Positions 7,957 through 16,580 of a stretch of DNA of 50,882 bases are shown one piece after another (the stretch's first letter is position 1; every line of letters begins with the position of its first letter). The notes beneath the pieces are model-generated. The model was not told where the DNA came from. It saw nothing but the letters and a program-made list of their open reading frames with translations, and searched no databases. This stretch comes from Subtercola vilae (GTDB lineage Bacteria > Actinomycetota > Actinomycetes > Actinomycetales > Microbacteriaceae), in NCBI RefSeq assembly GCF_004923255.1, contig NZ_QYRT01000027.1, positions 1 to 50,882 on the forward strand, in the 5' to 3' direction. The translations under genes were made by a program, and so were the position numbers.

Positions 7957-10900
7957 ATGGTGGAAGACAATACCCACAGTGAGCAAGATCCCCCGGTCAA
8001 ACGACGGTCACGGCTGTTCGGTGGGCGGAAGGCTGCACGCAAGGCGGCAGAGAGCTCAGCTCTCGCCCTGCCTGTGACGGGCGAGGCCCGTACGCCAGCC
8101 CTGCCCGATCCGACGTCTCCCGGCACCGTCGACCGCCCGGCCACGCGAGCGGCTGCAGACTCCTCTGCGGCCCCGAACGGCCAGGCGACGACCTCAACAG
8201 ATGTGAAGGTTTCCGTGAACGATTCAACAGGTTCAGACACTACGACGGGCGAGAACATCGAGGCGGGTTCGGGTGAGCCGTGGCTCGAGCCCGAGCTGAG
8301 CCAGGCTCCGGCCGCTCCGCAGACGCCGGCGCCGCGCACGACCACGTCGCTGCTCTTCCAGGCCCCCGACATCCAGCCGCTGCCGCCGCGCGCCGGCTCA
8401 GGCCGCCGCGACCGCGAGTTCGACGACGATTTCGACGACTACGACCGCCGCGACGGTGCTGCCGCTGGTGGCCGAGAGGGCCGCGACGCGAACCGCGACC
8501 GTGACCGCGACAGTCGTGACAACCGGGATCGTGACAGCCGCGACCGCGACAGCCGTGACAACCGCGACCGCGACAGCCGTGATCGTGATCGTGACAACCG
8601 CGACCGTGACTCGGCTCGCGACAACCGCTCCGGCGGCCGCGGTGACAACCGTTCAGACACCCGCAGCGACAACCGCGCCGACAACGGCGACTTCGACGAC
8701 GACCGTGCCGCCCGCGACAGCGATGCCGACACCACCGTCAGGCGCCGCACCCGCCGCCGCAGCGGTGACGAGAGCCGGCTGCCGGATGATCTGCCGCCGA
8801 ACACCGTCGTCAAGGTTCGCCCGCCCCGCCAGGTGCAGGCCCCCGAGCTCATCACCGAGCCGCAGCGCATCAAGGGTTCGACCCGCCTCGAGGCCAAGAA
8901 GCAGCGCCGCCGTGACGGTCGCGATGCAGGCCGCCGCCGCCCCGTCATCACCGAGGCGGAGTTTCTCGCCCGGCGCGAGTCGGTCGACCGCAGCATGATC
9001 GTGCGCTCGAGCCATGACCGTATTCAGATCGGCGTGCTCGAAGACGGCGTTCTGGTCGAGCACTACGTGGCCAAGGCTGCCGAAGCCTCGCTCATCGGCA
9101 ACGTCTACCTCGGTCGCGTGCAGAACGTTCTGCCCAGCATGGAAGCCGCCTTCGTCGACATCGGCCGCGGCCGGAACGCCGTGCTCTACTCCGGCGAGGT
9201 CGACTGGGATGCCGCCGACACGGGCAACCAGCCCCGCCGCATCGAACTCGCACTGAAGCCGGGCGACACCGTGCTCGTGCAGGTCACCAAAGACCCTGTC
9301 GGTCATAAGGGCGCCAGGCTCACGAGCCAGCTCTCGCTGCCGGGCCGGTACCTCGTGTACGTGCCGAACGGCAACATGAACGGCATCAGCCGCAAGCTCC
9401 CCGACACCGAGCGCGCTCGCCTGAAGAAGATCCTCAAAGAGGTTCTGCCCGAGAACGTGGGCGTCATCGTGCGCACCGCCGCCGAGGGTGCGAGCGAAGA
9501 GCAGCTCACGCTCGACGTGAACCGTCTGATCAGCCAGTGGGCGGCCATCAGCACCCAGGTGAAGACGCTGCAGGCTCCCGCGCAGCTGCACGGCGAGCCT
9601 GACCTGCTCATCAAGATCATTCGTGACGTCTTCAACGAAGACTTCCACAAGCTGGTCATCAGCGGTTCAGACGCCCGCAGCACCATCGAGACCTACCTGG
9701 CCCAGGTTGCTCCCGACCTGGTCGACCGCATCGAGGTCTACGAGGGCCAGAACGACATCTTCGACCAGTACCGCATCAGCGAGCAGATCGAGAAGGCGCT
9801 CGACCGCAAGGTCTGGCTGCCCTCTGGCGGATCGCTGGTCATCGACCGCACCGAGGCCATGACCGTGGTCGACGTGAACACCGGCAAGTTCGTCGGCTCG
9901 GGCGGCAACCTCGAAGAGACCGTCACCAAGAACAACCTCGAGGCGGCCGACGAAGTAGTGCGCCAGATGCGCCTCCGCGACATCGGGGGCATCATCGTGG
10001 TCGACTTCATCGACATGGTGCTCGAGTCGAACCGCGACCTCGTGCTGCGCCGACTCGTCGAGTGCCTCAGCCGCGACCGCACGAAGCATCAGGTGGCAGA
10101 GGTCACCTCTCTCGGTCTGGTTCAGATGACCCGCAAGAAGCTGGGCCTCGGCCTGCTCGAGTCGTTCAGCGAGCCCTGCGAGGTGTGCGCCGGTCGCGGT
10201 GTGATCGTTCAGCACGACCCCTCCTCGAAGCACCGCGGCCAGCAGCAGACGCCGCAGCCCGAACGTCGTGCCCGCTCGAAGGGCGGCAACGGTGGTAATG
10301 GCGGTGGCAACAGCGGCAACGGTTCGAACGGCAACGGCAACGGCAATGGCAATAGCAACGGATCCAACGGCAACGGCTCCTCGTCGTCGAACGGCTCCTC
10401 GCACGCCCCCGGAGTGACGCACAGCATCACCCCCGCCGCCCAATCGGCTCTCGCGAAGATCGCGGCCAGCACCATCGCCGCGGCCAACGGCGTGAAGCCC
10501 GAGCACGCACATGGCGCCGCTTCGACCCCGGCCACCGATGCCGCCCTCAGCGAACTCGTCGCGACGCTCGAAGAGAGCGTCAGCATGGGCTCGAATGCCG
10601 ACCATGCTGCTCCGGATGCCGCACCGGCCTTGTCGGCCGACGCATCCGCTGCCCGTGCCGATGTGGCTCAGGGTACTGGCGAGCCGTCGTCAACCGCAGA
10701 GCCGACCGAGCCCGCCCCGGAGCAGGCTTCGGCCGAGCCGTCGCAGCGTTCGCGCCGCAACTCGCGCCGGTCACGCAGCCAGCGTGCAGCAGCAGGAGCC
10801 GACGCTCAGCCCGCTGAGGGCGTTGTCGCCACCGAATCGGCAGCAGTGTTCGCCGAGTCGGCACCGGCTTCCTCCGGTGCGGCGACAGCGCCCGTGACCT

Positions 10901-11160
10901 CGGCGCCCGCCGAGTCGACGCCGGTCACATCGACGGCCCCGGCATCCGGTGGGCACACCGAACTCCCGCTGTTCGACATCCCCGCGGCGGCAGCGCCCCA
11001 GCGCCGCAAGCGCGAGGATGCGGCCAAGATGCTCGACTCGGTGCTCGAAGCGCTTCCTGAGCCTAAGCAGCCCGGGCAGGGCCGTTCGCGCAGCCGCAGG
11101 GTCTCCACGGCGGCGCTCAGCGCCCCGGTGACGCCCACCATCGACAAGAAGACCGACTAG
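7957..11160 (+). CDS. rne: ribonuclease E/G
   Basis: This endoribonuclease initiates mRNA decay and rRNA processing. The 1067-aa protein has a disordered N-terminal third containing the TTSLLFQAPD segment and an Arg-Asp repeat block (about residues 180-230). An S1 RNA-binding domain follows (NVYLGRVQNVLPSMEAAFVD), then the DNase I-like catalytic core with TVVDVNTG and VDFIDM carrying the metal-binding Asp residues, and the Zn-link CEVCAGRG. A second disordered tail begins with a Gly/Asn-rich tract (about 775-820) and ends acidic/Ala-rich. ATG 7957 follows AGGAG by 10 bp; the frame is open further upstream but lies in the leader. Two disordered arms flanking the core are typical of actinobacterial RNase E. 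Confidence 0.95.
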   Translation: MVEDNTHSEQDPPVKRRSRLFGGRKAARKAAESSALALPVTGEARTPALPDPTSPGTVDRPATRAAADSSAAPNGQATTSTDVKVSVNDSTGSDTTTGENIEAGSGEPWLEPELSQAPAAPQTPAPRTTTSLLFQAPDIQPLPPRAGSGRRDREFDDDFDDYDRRDGAAAGGREGRDANRDRDRDSRDNRDRDSRDRDSRDNRDRDSRDRDRDNRDRDSARDNRSGGRGDNRSDTRSDNRADNGDFDDDRAARDSDADTTVRRRTRRRSGDESRLPDDLPPNTVVKVRPPRQVQAPELITEPQRIKGSTRLEAKKQRRRDGRDAGRRRPVITEAEFLARRESVDRSMIVRSSHDRIQIGVLEDGVLVEHYVAKAAEASLIGNVYLGRVQNVLPSMEAAFVDIGRGRNAVLYSGEVDWDAADTGNQPRRIELALKPGDTVLVQVTKDPVGHKGARLTSQLSLPGRYLVYVPNGNMNGISRKLPDTERARLKKILKEVLPENVGVIVRTAAEGASEEQLTLDVNRLISQWAAISTQVKTLQAPAQLHGEPDLLIKIIRDVFNEDFHKLVISGSDARSTIETYLAQVAPDLVDRIEVYEGQNDIFDQYRISEQIEKALDRKVWLPSGGSLVIDRTEAMTVVDVNTGKFVGSGGNLEETVTKNNLEAADEVVRQMRLRDIGGIIVVDFIDMVLESNRDLVLRRLVECLSRDRTKHQVAEVTSLGLVQMTRKKLGLGLLESFSEPCEVCAGRGVIVQHDPSSKHRGQQQTPQPERRARSKGGNGGNGGGNSGNGSNGNGNGNGNSNGSNGNGSSSSNGSSHAPGVTHSITPAAQSALAKIAASTIAAANGVKPEHAHGAASTPATDAALSELVATLEESVSMGSNADHAAPDAAPALSADASAARADVAQGTGEPSSTAEPTEPAPEQASAEPSQRSRRNSRRSRSQRAAAGADAQPAEGVVATESAAVFAESAPASSGAATAPVTSAPAESTPVTSTAPASGGHTELPLFDIPAAAAPQRRKREDAAKMLDSVLEALPEPKQPGQGRSRSRRVSTAALSAPVTPTIDKKTD
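8488..8640 (+). repeat. degenerate Arg-Asp coding repeat inside rne
   Basis: Imperfect tandem copies of roughly CGCGACCGCGACAGCCGTGA encode alternating Arg, Asp, Ser and Asn (RDRDRDSRDNRD pattern). The repeat is in frame with rne and is a likely site of length variation. It is not a CRISPR array. Confidence 0.7.
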
Positions 11161-11171
11161 CGACTGTCTCC

Positions 11172-11208
11172 GATCTGCCGGCCGCGCGCTTCAGCGTGCC
11201 GGCAGATC
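11172..11208. terminator. bidirectional terminator between rne and DUF4031
   Basis: The perfect 11-bp inverted repeat GATCTGCCGGC (11172-11182) and GCCGGCAGATC (11198-11208) with a 15-nt loop lies 12 bp after the rne stop, between convergent genes. No T-tract follows, so it is an intrinsic-like stem of the GC-rich type. Confidence 0.6.
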
Positions 11209-11267
11209 AGGGGCGCGTGATCAGACGCAGGCAGTCGCGCACATGAGGCGGCCACTGTGCGGCCGTC

Positions 11268-11540
11268 TCACTTCGCGGGTCGGTCACGCCCAGCGACACG
11301 CAGGCCGCTGGTGCGGAGCGCGAGTACGATCTCGCGCATGGTCGCGGGCCGGGCGCCCGCTGCCACCAGTTCGTCGTACCGGGCCTCCGGTACGTCATAA
11401 TGGTCTAGATCGAACCCGCGGCGGGGAATACCCTGACCGGCCGCGAACCGGTGCAGCTCGTCGAGCGACGTGTCACTCACCAGGTGTGACCACAGAGTGT
11501 TGTGGGCAGGCCAGCGTGGCACATCGATGAGCACGGTCAT
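11268..11540 (-). CDS. DUF4031 domain protein
   Basis: The 90-aa small soluble protein matches DUF4031: it begins TVLIDVPRWPAHNTLWSHL and contains LHRFAAGQGIPRRGFDLDHYDVPE. Function is unknown; the invariant Asp/His/Arg positions suggest an enzyme or ligand-binding fold, but this is inference. It is monocistronic and convergent with rne. The ATG is preceded by TAGACT with a 6-bp spacer and no Shine-Dalgarno, predicting a leaderless mRNA. Confidence 0.85.
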   Translation of the reverse strand: MTVLIDVPRWPAHNTLWSHLVSDTSLDELHRFAAGQGIPRRGFDLDHYDVPEARYDELVAAGARPATMREIVLALRTSGLRVAGRDRPAK

Positions 11541-11605
11541 CCCGTCAGTCTACGAACGTCACGCGGCAGCCAGCCACGGCAGCACGACCAGCCACGCCGG
11601 TGCGT

Positions 11606-11634
11606 TTGACCGGGGTAGCCGCATCGGCTAAAGT
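11606..11634 (+). promoter_or_regulatory. sigma-A promoter of rplU-rpmA
   Basis: TTGACC (11606-11611), a 17-bp spacer and TAAAGT (11629-11634) form the clearest housekeeping promoter in the window. It is about 105 bp upstream of rplU. Confidence 0.8.
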
Positions 11635-11640
11635 AGACCG

Positions 11641-11745
11641 TTGGTGCGCGCACGGCTTTGCCCGCGCAACCGATACAAGTTTTTTGCCCCTGAATCGCAG
11701 GGGCTACTGTGGCTAATTGGCCTTTTTAGAGAATAGGTACGTGAA
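11641..11745 (+). promoter_or_regulatory. structured rplU leader, possible ribosomal-protein autoregulatory leader
   Basis: Hairpin 1 pairs GGTGCGCG (11643-11650) with CGCGCAACC (11663-11671), leaving one bulged A. An oligo-T run follows, then hairpin 2, a perfect 7-bp stem GCCCCTG/CAGGGGC (11686-11692 with 11698-11704). The leader reaches the rplU start about 40 nt later. Ribosomal-protein operons are often autoregulated through such leaders; which protein would bind here is not known. Confidence 0.45.
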
Positions 11746-12054
11746 GTGGTTTACGCAGTTGTGCGCGCCGGTGGTCGGCAAGAAAAGGTAGAGGTCGGCA
11801 CTATCGTCACCCTCGACCGAATCAAGGCCGACAAAGACGGCAACATCCAGCTGGCAGCGGTGTTGCTGGTCGACGGTGAGAAAATCACGTCTGACTCGGC
11901 GAAGCTTGCCAAGATCACGGTCACGGCTGAGGTTCTCGAAGACCTCCGCGGCCCGAAGATCGTCATCCAGAAGTTCAAGAACAAGACCGGATACAAGAAG
12001 CGCCAAGGCCACCGCCAGGAGCTCACTCGTGTCAAGGTCACCACGATCAAGTAA
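11746..12054 (+). CDS. rplU: 50S ribosomal protein L21
   Basis: The 102-aa protein of the large ribosomal subunit contacts 23S rRNA. It shows the L21 signature: [17 protein letters not shown] at the start, then the C-terminal basic segment [16 protein letters not shown] with TRVKVTTI. Start is GTG 11746, with a weak purine-rich stretch upstream. It is transcribed with rpmA (15-bp gap) from the TTGACC/TAAAGT promoter. The length is normal. Confidence 0.97.
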   Translation: MVYAVVRAGGRQEKVEVGTIVTLDRIKADKDGNIQLAAVLLVDGEKITSDSAKLAKITVTAEVLEDLRGPKIVIQKFKNKTGYKKRQGHRQELTRVKVTTIK

Positions 12055-12069
12055 GGGCAGGTAGAACAA

Positions 12070-12348
12070 ATGGCACACAAAAAAGGCGCGAGTTCTACTC
12101 GCAACGGTCGTGACTCCAACGCTCAGCGTCTCGGCGTGAAGCGCTTCGGCGGCCAGGTCGTCTCCGCCGGCGAGATCATCGTTCGCCAGCGTGGCACCCA
12201 CTTCCACCCCGGCGTGAACGTCGGCCGTGGCGGCGACGACACTCTGTTCGCTCTCGAAGCGGGCTCCGTGCAGTTCGGCCAGAAGGGTGGCCGCAAGGTC
12301 ATCAACATTGTGGTTCCGGTTGCCGAGGCTGTCGCGGTTTCCGCCTAG
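12070..12348 (+). CDS. rpmA: 50S ribosomal protein L27
   Basis: The 92-aa L27 lies near the peptidyl-transferase centre, with an N-terminal tail reaching the tRNA ends. It starts [21 protein letters not shown] directly after Met, so no cleavable N-terminal extension of the Firmicutes type is present. The core [21 protein letters not shown] is intact. GCAGGTAG precedes the ATG by 6 bp. It is co-transcribed with rplU and followed by a strong intrinsic terminator. Confidence 0.97.
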   Translation: MAHKKGASSTRNGRDSNAQRLGVKRFGGQVVSAGEIIVRQRGTHFHPGVNVGRGGDDTLFALEAGSVQFGQKGGRKVINIVVPVAEAVAVSA

Positions 12349-12368
12349 TCAGGTATCTCTTGTTTTGG

Positions 12369-12402
12369 CAGGGGCGGGCTTCGGCTCGTCCCTGTTTTTT
12401 TT
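12369..12402 (+). terminator. intrinsic terminator of rplU-rpmA
   Basis: An 11-bp stem (12369-12379 with 12384-12394, two G-T wobbles) with a TTCG tetraloop is followed directly by eight T (12395-12402). Confidence 0.9.
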
Positions 12403-12439
12403 AGTTCGGCCTGTTTTTTTTAGTTCGGCCTGTTTTTTT
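12395..12439 (+). repeat. tandem duplication of the terminator T-tail unit
   Basis: After the first T8, AGTTCGGCCTG plus a T8 tract (12403-12421) and the same 11-mer plus T7 (12422-12439) follow in tandem, then a diverging AGTTCGACAAG. This gives three T-tracts of 8, 8 and 7, but only the first has a stem before it. Confidence 0.85.
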
Positions 12440-12468
12440 AGTTCGACAAGTCTTTAGAAGGAGAGCAA

Positions 12469-14118
12469 ATGGCAACGTTTGTTGACCAGGTGACCCTCCA
12501 TCTGCGTGCCGGCGACGGCGGCAACGGGTGTGTCTCGATCAAGCGCGAGAAGTTCAAGCCGCTGGCCGGCCCCGACGGTGGCAACGGTGGCAATGGCGGC
12601 GACATCGTTCTCGAGAGCTCGCCGCAGACCACGACCATCCTCGACTTCCACCGTCGGCCGCACCGTTCGAGTGAGAACGGCGGCCCCGGCATGGGCGACC
12701 ACAAGAGCGGCTTCACGAGCGGTGAGCTCGTGCTGAACGTTCCCGTGGGCACCGTGGTCAAAGACGCCGACGGCACCGTGCTCGTCGATATGGACGAACC
12801 GGGAATGCGCATCGTCGTCGCCCCGGGTGGCCAGGGCGGCCTCGGCAACGCGGCGCTCGCCTCCAGCAAGCGCAAAGCCCCCGGTTTCGCTCTGCTCGGC
12901 ACGCCGGGCTGGGAAGGCGACGTCTTTCTCGAACTGAAGACCGTTGCCGACATCGCGCTCGTGGGCTACCCCTCCGCCGGCAAGTCGAGCCTGGTTGCAG
13001 CCATGTCTGCGGCCAAGCCGAAGATCGCCGACTACCCCTTCACCACCCTGCACCCGAACCTCGGTGTCGTTCAGGCCGGCGAGACCCGCTACACGGTCGC
13101 AGACGTTCCCGGCCTCATCGAGGGTGCCAGCGAGGGCAAGGGCCTCGGGCTCGAGTTCCTCCGCCACGTCGAACGCTGCAGCGCCCTGCTGCACGTGCTC
13201 GACTGCGCCACGCTCGACCCCGGCCGCGACCCCATCAGCGACCTCGACATCATCTTGGTCGAGCTTGCGGCCTACCCGGTTCCGGATGGCCAGCTGCCGC
13301 TGCTCGAACGCCCCCAGCTCATCGCGCTGAACAAAATAGACGTACCCGAAGCGCGTGAACTCGCCGACTTCGTGCGCGCCGACCTCGAGGCGCGCGGATA
13401 CCGTGTCTTCGAGATCTCCACCGCCAGCCACGAGGGCCTACCGGCACTGTCGTTCGCGCTGGCCGAGATCGTTGAGAAGGCCCGTGCAGAAGCCGCTGAC
13501 GACGCGGCCAAGCCCCGCATCGTCATCCGCCCGCAGGCCGTCGACACAACCGATTTCGTGGTCAAGGTCGAGGGTGGTTCGTTCGGCAACATCTACCGTG
13601 TGCTCGGCCAGAAGCCGCAGCGCTGGGTGGCCCAGACCGACTTCACCAACGAAGAGGCCATCGGCTTCCTCGCCGACCGCCTGGCGAAGCTGGGCGTCGA
13701 AGACGAACTGTTCCGCGCCGGCGCCGTGGGCGGTTCGACCGTGGTCATCGGCCCGGGCAACGGCATCATCTTCGACTGGGAGCCCACGCTCACCTCGACC
13801 GCCGAACTGGTGACCGCACCCCGCGGCACCGACCCGCGCATCGACCAGAACAACCGCCGAACCAACCAGACCCGTCGTGAGCGTTACGTCGAGATGATGA
13901 ACGCCAAGTCTGAGGCCCGCGCCGAACTCGTGCGCGAGAAAGAGGCCGGTCTCTGGGGCGACGAGGAGGCCGATGGCCTCACCGTGCCCGACTACGACAG
14001 CGAGGGCCGCACCGGCGACACGGGCGACAGTTCTGCTGACAGCAGTGCTGCTGCAGATGTGACTGCGGATGCCGTTTCCGCGGATGCCGCTGGCGAGAGC
14101 TCGCGGGAAGACGCGTGA
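12469..14118 (+). CDS. obgE: Obg family GTPase
   Basis: This essential ribosome-associated GTPase takes part in 50S maturation and stress control. The 549-aa protein has the Gly-rich Obg domain (residues 1-158, GDGGNGCVS ... [10 protein letters not shown]). The G domain carries GYPSAGKSS (166-174), [10 protein letters not shown] (212-221) and NKID (288-291). An OCT domain follows (about 345-430, [12 protein letters not shown]). The last ~120 residues are charged, then Asp/Ser/Ala-rich, and unlikely to fold. ATG follows AGAAGGAG. The stop overlaps proB by 4 bp. Confidence 0.96.
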   Translation: MATFVDQVTLHLRAGDGGNGCVSIKREKFKPLAGPDGGNGGNGGDIVLESSPQTTTILDFHRRPHRSSENGGPGMGDHKSGFTSGELVLNVPVGTVVKDADGTVLVDMDEPGMRIVVAPGGQGGLGNAALASSKRKAPGFALLGTPGWEGDVFLELKTVADIALVGYPSAGKSSLVAAMSAAKPKIADYPFTTLHPNLGVVQAGETRYTVADVPGLIEGASEGKGLGLEFLRHVERCSALLHVLDCATLDPGRDPISDLDIILVELAAYPVPDGQLPLLERPQLIALNKIDVPEARELADFVRADLEARGYRVFEISTASHEGLPALSFALAEIVEKARAEAADDAAKPRIVIRPQAVDTTDFVVKVEGGSFGNIYRVLGQKPQRWVAQTDFTNEEAIGFLADRLAKLGVEDELFRAGAVGGSTVVIGPGNGIIFDWEPTLTSTAELVTAPRGTDPRIDQNNRRTNQTRRERYVEMMNAKSEARAELVREKEAGLWGDEEADGLTVPDYDSEGRTGDTGDSSADSSAAADVTADAVSADAAGESSREDA

Positions 14119-14909
14119 ACCGAGGCCCGATCGCGTCGCGCGAGCAGATCCCCAGCGCACGCCGCGTGGTCGTGAAGGTCGGCTCGTCGTCGATCAGCGG
14201 GGAGAACGCCGGCCAGATCGGGCCGTTGGTCAGTGCCTTGGCTGAGGCTCACGGGCGAGGCGCGGAGGTCATCCTCGTGTCGTCCGGTGCCATCGCCACG
14301 GGTATGCCCTACCTGCAGCTCGACTCGCGACCGACCGACCTCGCCACCCAGCAGGCCGCGGCCGCAGTGGGCCAGAACGTGCTCATCTACCGCTACCAAG
14401 ACAGCCTCGACCGCTTCGGCATCGTGGCGGGCCAGGTTCTGCTGACGGCCGGCGACCTCGAGAACCCGAGCCACCGCATGAACGCCCAGCGCGCCATGGA
14501 ACGCCTGCTCGGCCTTCGCATCCTGCCCATCGTGAACGAGAACGACACCGTCGCCACGCACGAGATCCGGTTCGGCGACAACGATCGCCTCGCCGCGCTT
14601 GTATCGGTGCTGGTGAAGGCCGACCTGCTCGTGCTCCTGTCCGACGTCGACGCGCTGTATACGCGGCCGCCACAGGAGCCCGGCGCCGTGAAGATCGTCG
14701 ATGTGACGGTCGGCGACCTGCTGGCCGATGTCACGTTCGGTGATGTGGGCGCGGCCGGTGTGGGCACCGGGGGAGCTGCGACGAAGGTCTCGGCCGCCCG
14801 CTTGGCTGCGGATGCCGGTACCGCCGTTCTGGTGACCTCGGCCACTCTCGTGAGTGAGGCGCTCGCCGGGCATCCGATCGGCACCTTCTTCGAGCCGGCC
14901 ACCGCCTGA
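14115..14909 (+). CDS. proB: glutamate 5-kinase, short form without PUA domain
   Basis: It phosphorylates glutamate for proline synthesis. The 264-aa amino-acid-kinase fold shows [13 protein letters not shown] at the N-terminus, [10 protein letters not shown], the family core [10 protein letters not shown] with [12 protein letters not shown], and [15 protein letters not shown]. It ends after the kinase domain, so the C-terminal PUA domain of the ~367-aa enterobacterial enzyme is absent. GTG 14115 overlaps the obgE stop (GTGA). The product feeds ProA, whose gene is next but has its own promoter. Confidence 0.94.
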   Translation: MNRGPIASREQIPSARRVVVKVGSSSISGENAGQIGPLVSALAEAHGRGAEVILVSSGAIATGMPYLQLDSRPTDLATQQAAAAVGQNVLIYRYQDSLDRFGIVAGQVLLTAGDLENPSHRMNAQRAMERLLGLRILPIVNENDTVATHEIRFGDNDRLAALVSVLVKADLLVLLSDVDALYTRPPQEPGAVKIVDVTVGDLLADVTFGDVGAAGVGTGGAATKVSAARLAADAGTAVLVTSATLVSEALAGHPIGTFFEPATA

Positions 14910-14921
14910 CCGCTCACTTCG

Positions 14922-14949
14922 GTCGTACCGGGCGCTGTGTCGTACCGGG
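14922..14949 (+). repeat. direct repeat GTCGTACCGGG upstream of proA
   Basis: Two exact 11-bp copies at 14922-14932 and 14939-14949 are spaced 17 bp start to start, just before the -10 TAGAAT. The phase (about 1.6 turns) and position are compatible with an activator or repressor site. Confidence 0.5.
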
Positions 14950-14953
14950 GCCG

Positions 14954-14959
14954 TAGAAT
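14954..14959 (+). promoter_or_regulatory. -10 element of the leaderless proA promoter
   Basis: TAGAAT is followed by 6 bp and the ATG of proA. No Shine-Dalgarno is present between them. Confidence 0.6.
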
Positions 14960-14965
14960 TTGAGC

Positions 14966-16234
14966 ATGCCGCACACGACGCTCGACGCCCCCACGCTCAC
15001 CGAGAAGCTCGTCGCCGCCCGCTCGGCCTCGATCACGCTCGCCACGGCCAACGCCGACCTCAAAAATAGTGCTCTCGATGCCATCGCCCGCGCCGTCGCA
15101 GGGGGAGCCGACGTCATTCTGCCGGCTAACGAGCTCGACCTCGCCAATGGCCGCGAGAACGGCCTCTCGCAAGCGTTGCAAGACCGCCTGTCGTTGACCG
15201 AGGCGCGGCTGAGCGCCCTCGCGGCGGCCGTGACCGAGATCACCGCGCTGGTCGACCCCGTGGGCGAGACCGTGCGTGGGCGGGTTCTGCCGAACGGAAT
15301 CCGCATCGACCAGGTTCGGGTGCCCTTCGGCGTGGTCGGGGTCATCTACGAAGCGCGGCCGAACGTCACGGTCGACATCGCGGCCCTCGCCCTGAAGAGC
15401 GGCAACGCCGTGGTGCTGCGGGGCGGTTCGGCGGCCCAGAACACGAACGCGGTGCTGGTCTCCCTGATTCAGGATGCCCTGGCCTCGGTGGGGCTACCCC
15501 CCGAGTGTGTGCAGACCATCGATGAATTCGGGCGCGACGGTGCGCGCGAACTCATGCAGGCCCGCGGGTTCGTCGACGTGCTCATTCCGCGGGGCAGCGC
15601 GTCGCTGATCAACACGGTCGTGGCCGAATCGAAGGTGCCGGTGATCGAGACCGGCGCCGGCGTGGTGCACGTTTTTCTCGACGAGTCGGCGAACCTCGAC
15701 TGGTCGGTCGACATCGTGCAGAACGCGAAAGTGCAGCGGCCGAGCGTGTGCAACGCCCTCGAAACGCTGCTGGTGCATCGGGGGGCGGCCGCGCGGGTTC
15801 TGCCCGCGGTGCTCGGGCGGCTTCGGGAGTCGGGCGTGGTCATCCATGCCGACGATGAGACCAGAGCCCTGTTCGCCGACGCCGTGCCCGCCACCGAAGA
15901 CGACTGGCAGACCGAGTACATGAGTCTCGACCTCGCCGTGCGCGTGGTCGCCGACATCGACGAGGCGATGCAGCACATCCGCACGTATTCGACTCACCAC
16001 ACCGAGTCGATCATCACGAACGACCTCACAAACGCTGAACGTTTTCTCAACGAGGTCGACTCGGCCGCGGTCATGGTCAATGCGTCGACGCGGTTCACCG
16101 ACGGCGGCGAGTTCGGCTTCGGCGCTGAAGTGGGCATCTCGACACAGAAGCTGCACGCGAGAGGCCCCATGGGGCTGCCCGAGCTCACCAGTACCAAGTG
16201 GCTGGTGCGCGGCAGTGGCCAGGTCAGGCCGTAG
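14966..16234 (+). CDS. proA: gamma-glutamyl phosphate reductase
   Basis: It reduces gamma-glutamyl phosphate to glutamate semialdehyde with NADPH, the second step of proline synthesis. The 422-aa aldehyde-dehydrogenase-like protein shows PFGVVGVIYEARPNVT, LRGGSAAQNTN, the catalytic Cys in QRPSVCNALET and the C-terminal FGFGAEVGISTQKLHARGPM. ATG 14966 is chosen over the TTG two codons earlier because it lies 6 bp from the -10 TAGAAT, giving a leaderless mRNA. It is separated from proB by 56 bp. Confidence 0.95.
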   Translation: MPHTTLDAPTLTEKLVAARSASITLATANADLKNSALDAIARAVAGGADVILPANELDLANGRENGLSQALQDRLSLTEARLSALAAAVTEITALVDPVGETVRGRVLPNGIRIDQVRVPFGVVGVIYEARPNVTVDIAALALKSGNAVVLRGGSAAQNTNAVLVSLIQDALASVGLPPECVQTIDEFGRDGARELMQARGFVDVLIPRGSASLINTVVAESKVPVIETGAGVVHVFLDESANLDWSVDIVQNAKVQRPSVCNALETLLVHRGAAARVLPAVLGRLRESGVVIHADDETRALFADAVPATEDDWQTEYMSLDLAVRVVADIDEAMQHIRTYSTHHTESIITNDLTNAERFLNEVDSAAVMVNASTRFTDGGEFGFGAEVGISTQKLHARGPMGLPELTSTKWLVRGSGQVRP

Positions 16235-16253
16235 CGATGCCGGGCCATAGAGA

Positions 16254-16259
16254 TACACT
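16254..16259 (+). promoter_or_regulatory. putative -10 for the small membrane gene and nadD
   Basis: TACACT lies within the interrupted palindrome GATAC-ACTG-GTATC (16252-16265), about 40 bp before the next ATG, which has its own Shine-Dalgarno. Confidence 0.35.
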
Positions 16260-16298
16260 GGTATCGCGCCACGCTCTAACCTCAATCCGGGAGAATCA

Positions 16299-16523
16299 AT
16301 GTCAGTTGTGACAAGTGCCATCGTTTTGTCAGAAGACGTTGTCAACCAGCTGCCCATTCCCGGGTTCTTCTTCGGTTTGATCGCGTTCGTCATTTTTCTG
16401 GCGCTCGGCCTCGTCATGTGGAGCTACCGTGACGTGGCGAACCGCCACCCCAAGAAGTCGGCCGAGTTCGCCCAGTCGCACAACCTGCACGGTCACGGCG
16501 ACCGCACCGGGGCCGACCACTAG
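16299..16523 (+). CDS. small single-span membrane protein
   Basis: The 74-aa protein has one clear membrane segment (residues about 22-42, GFFFGLIAFVIFLALGLVMW) and a polar C-terminus with several His (SHNLHGHGDRTGADH). GGGAGA lies 4 bp before the ATG. It resembles short conserved proteins located beside proA/nadD in related genera; no function is known. Its coding character (GC3, SD) supports a real gene. It precedes nadD by 57 bp and is probably co-transcribed. Confidence 0.75.
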   Translation: MSVVTSAIVLSEDVVNQLPIPGFFFGLIAFVIFLALGLVMWSYRDVANRHPKKSAEFAQSHNLHGHGDRTGADH

Positions 16524-16580
16524 AGAGCCCATCAGGCCCCCAGGCTCTGAGCCTGTGAGCTCTGTGGCACTCCACCGACC

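Noticed and set aside
8488-8640. CRISPR-like repeat
   Set aside because: The repeats are imperfect, contiguous without unique spacers and in frame in rne.
16541-16555. CAGGC/GCCTG hairpin before nadD as a terminator
   Set aside because: Five base pairs with no T-tract, inside an apparent operon.
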